Below, piece after piece: positions 24,452-25,915 of a stretch of DNA of 25,915 nucleotides. Below the pieces are notes generated by a model. The model did not search any database. It was given only the letters and a program-made list of their open reading frames with translations, and was not told the origin of the DNA. Made by a program: the position numbers and the translations under genes. The stretch covers positions 1 to 25,915 of the forward strand of contig DIGA01000086.1 in the NCBI GenBank assembly GCA_002419365.1. The letters are read 5' to 3'. Positions within the stretch are counted from its first letter, which is position 1, and every line of letters begins with the position of its first letter. This DNA is from Mageeibacillus sp. UBA5734 (GTDB lineage Bacteria > Bacillota > Clostridia > Saccharofermentanales > UBA5734).

Positions 24452-25870
24452 ATGCACAATAAAGCATTCGTCATCATATTTGTAACCTTTGCCCTGGTTT
24501 TGGGCGGATTCATCCTGGGCTTCCGCAATCAGGAGGAATTTTCGGTTCTGGAAAACCGCGATCTGGCAGCCTCCGAGCCGTTGACGATCGCCAATTGGCT
24601 CTCAACCGATTTCCAGCAGAGCATCGAAAGTGTCCTGGCGGACCATTTTCCCAAGCGCAGCCTGTGGGTAAGGTCCTATACCCGGATGCAGTACCAGCTG
24701 ACCTTGCTGACGCGCCAGGCGCTGGGCAAGGGCCCATCCAGCCAGATCATCGTCGTGCCCGATCCGACCACGCCTTCGACCACGCCATCCGGCACAAACG
24801 GGGAGCCAGTCGCAACACCGACACCGGCCGTGACGATCAAGCCCGTTGAGACAGAGCCGGTTGAGGTTGAGAGCCCCTACGACTTCAACAGCGAATACGT
24901 CGATTTCATTGGTGTCGAAGAAAAACAGCTGGCGCCGAACACACCGATCACGGTGACGCCGGTCAATGCCGAGGTCAGCCTGATGCAGATCGCCGATGAT
25001 CTGCGCCTGGCCAGGGCAGCAGTCGACTTCAACCCTGACCAGCTCTATGTGGTGAACAAGAATGTCGAGTTTTTCAATGACTTTGCCAATTCGATTGCCC
25101 CTCGGCAGGAGATGGTCTTCCTGATCGAAACCCCGCGACTGAGCCATCTGGTCTATCCGCAGAGCAATCTGGGCACGATCCAGGCTACGCTGGACAACAT
25201 CCAGGTGCCGCACGACATTTTCCGGATCGAGTCACCTACCGACCTGGTCAACAATTTCTACCGCACTGACCACCACTGGACCGATCTGGGCGCCTACAAG
25301 GGCTATGTCAGCCTGATCCATTTCCTTTATGGCCCGGACGAACCGGTGCTGGAGCCGGTCAACCGGGTCAGTTTTAACCGGGTGTCCCTCGAAGGTTCCC
25401 TGGCCCGCATGGCAGCCCTGTCGCTCGACATCCAGCCCGACCCGATGAACATGCTGCTCTTTGACTATCCGAAGATGGATATCCTCGTCAACGGCAATAA
25501 GCCGGCAGAGTATGGCAATATCTCCCTCTATCTGGCTGATGACCAGCCCAAGGAACGGGGCTATGACCACTACAACCATCTGTTGCAAAAGCGTGAACCG
25601 TTCATTGAATTCAATACCGGACGCGAAGATCGTGGTGATATCCTGATTATTTCCGACTCGATGAGCAATCCGATCCGCCAGCTTGTGGCTAGCCATTTTA
25701 GAAGAACCGTCTTTGTCAATTTGGAAAAGATGATGCAATCAGATGAAGACTACGACTTCAAAATAAGCGATTATATGGAGGAAAATGAGATCAATCAGCT
25801 TCTATTCCTAATGTCGAGCGAGAACATCTTGTTGGGAGCCGAGATGAAATATGCTTGGGAAGTCCCATAA
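24452..25870 (+). CDS. DHHW-family exported protein (AlgX/SGNH-like)
   Basis: This 472-residue protein has an N-terminal membrane or signal segment (about 5-23), the ENRDLA motif (34-39) and DHFPKRS typical of the group. A Thr/Pro/Glu-rich linker spans about 103-140. A C-terminal extracytoplasmic domain carries FYRTDHHWTDLGAY (269-282), the motif that names the DHHW family, and a downstream DSMSNPI (about 397-403). The fold is related to AlgJ/AlgX-type SGNH enzymes that acetylate exopolysaccharides. The function in Firmicutes is unsettled, but modification of an extracellular polysaccharide is the natural guess. It starts 17 nt after argH and may share its transcript, although no functional link to arginine is known. 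GC content drops visibly over the last 200 bases. Confidence 0.85.
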   Translation: MHNKAFVIIFVTFALVLGGFILGFRNQEEFSVLENRDLAASEPLTIANWLSTDFQQSIESVLADHFPKRSLWVRSYTRMQYQLTLLTRQALGKGPSSQIIVVPDPTTPSTTPSGTNGEPVATPTPAVTIKPVETEPVEVESPYDFNSEYVDFIGVEEKQLAPNTPITVTPVNAEVSLMQIADDLRLARAAVDFNPDQLYVVNKNVEFFNDFANSIAPRQEMVFLIETPRLSHLVYPQSNLGTIQATLDNIQVPHDIFRIESPTDLVNNFYRTDHHWTDLGAYKGYVSLIHFLYGPDEPVLEPVNRVSFNRVSLEGSLARMAALSLDIQPDPMNMLLFDYPKMDILVNGNKPAEYGNISLYLADDQPKERGYDHYNHLLQKREPFIEFNTGREDRGDILIISDSMSNPIRQLVASHFRRTVFVNLEKMMQSDEDYDFKISDYMEENEINQLLFLMSSENILLGAEMKYAWEVP

Positions 25871-25894
25871 ATCAAATTCCAAAACTGTCAAAAA

Positions 25895-25915
25895 GGGGCT
25901 GTCTCAAAAGTAGAT
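25895..25915. mobile_element. Possible terminus of an insertion sequence, cut by the window edge
   Basis: GGGGCTGTCTCAAAA (25895-25909) resembles terminal sequences often found at IS1182-type elements of Firmicutes, as I remember them. It lies 24 bp after the stop codon of the DHHW gene, and the element would continue beyond the window. No transposase is visible, so the call rests on one short motif. Confidence 0.35.

Overview
The window looks like chromosomal DNA from a moderately GC-rich member of the Firmicutes, probably an uncultured Clostridia lineage. This is inferred from gene content: a SigI/RsgI sigma/anti-sigma pair, a single-chain clostridial-type FGAM synthase, a ZapA with a long tail, a G5-3D surface protein next to rsmA, a DHHW protein, and strong GGAGG-type ribosome binding sites. 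No rRNA, tRNA, CRISPR array or complete transposase gene was seen. Species and genus cannot be read from this sequence.

Layout. Positions 1-20.8 kb run almost entirely on the minus strand. In transcription order within each block: (a) zapA, a U32 peptidase/hydroxylase-type protein and dut form an operon (3976 to 38), with a promoter just behind the pckG terminator. (b) A G5/3D-domain surface protein and rsmA (8345 to 6149) are followed by pckG (6023 to 4224), whose promoter overlaps the 3' end of rsmA. (c) A lone plus-strand membrane protein (8442-9677) is divergent from the G5/3D gene and converges, with overlapping stop codons, on an unknown pair of exported proteins (11867 to 9674). (d) A class IV aminotransferase, htpG, purL, sigI, an unlisted 35-codon ORF and rsgI run from 20816 down to 12054. 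A plus-strand arginine operon, argG-argH followed by a DHHW exported protein, fills 21.8-25.9 kb. The last bases resemble the terminus of an insertion sequence.

How the genes relate. Housekeeping functions dominate: dUTP clean-up, division, gluconeogenic PEP formation, rRNA dimethylation, purine synthesis, chaperone, arginine synthesis. Mixed in is an envelope-sensing module: SigI with its membrane anti-sigma factor RsgI, beside two exported proteins of unknown function. argG has a good sigma-A promoter and a near-consensus ARG box, so ArgR control is likely.

Most interesting parts. (1) A translationally coupled 35-codon ORF exactly fills the sigI-rsgI gap, and rsgI has a second internal start with a strong Shine-Dalgarno sequence that would give a form lacking the sigma-binding domain. 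(2) The roughly 1 kb between the aminotransferase and argG has no credible gene. It is packed with structured repeats whose stem arms differ between copies but stay complementary around a conserved loop. It also holds a 17-bp-stem, terminator-shaped hairpin and boundary-like inverted copies. (3) Two divergent promoters at 8.35-8.45 kb are placed so that both mRNAs could be leaderless. These are sequence observations; the functions suggested for them are inference.
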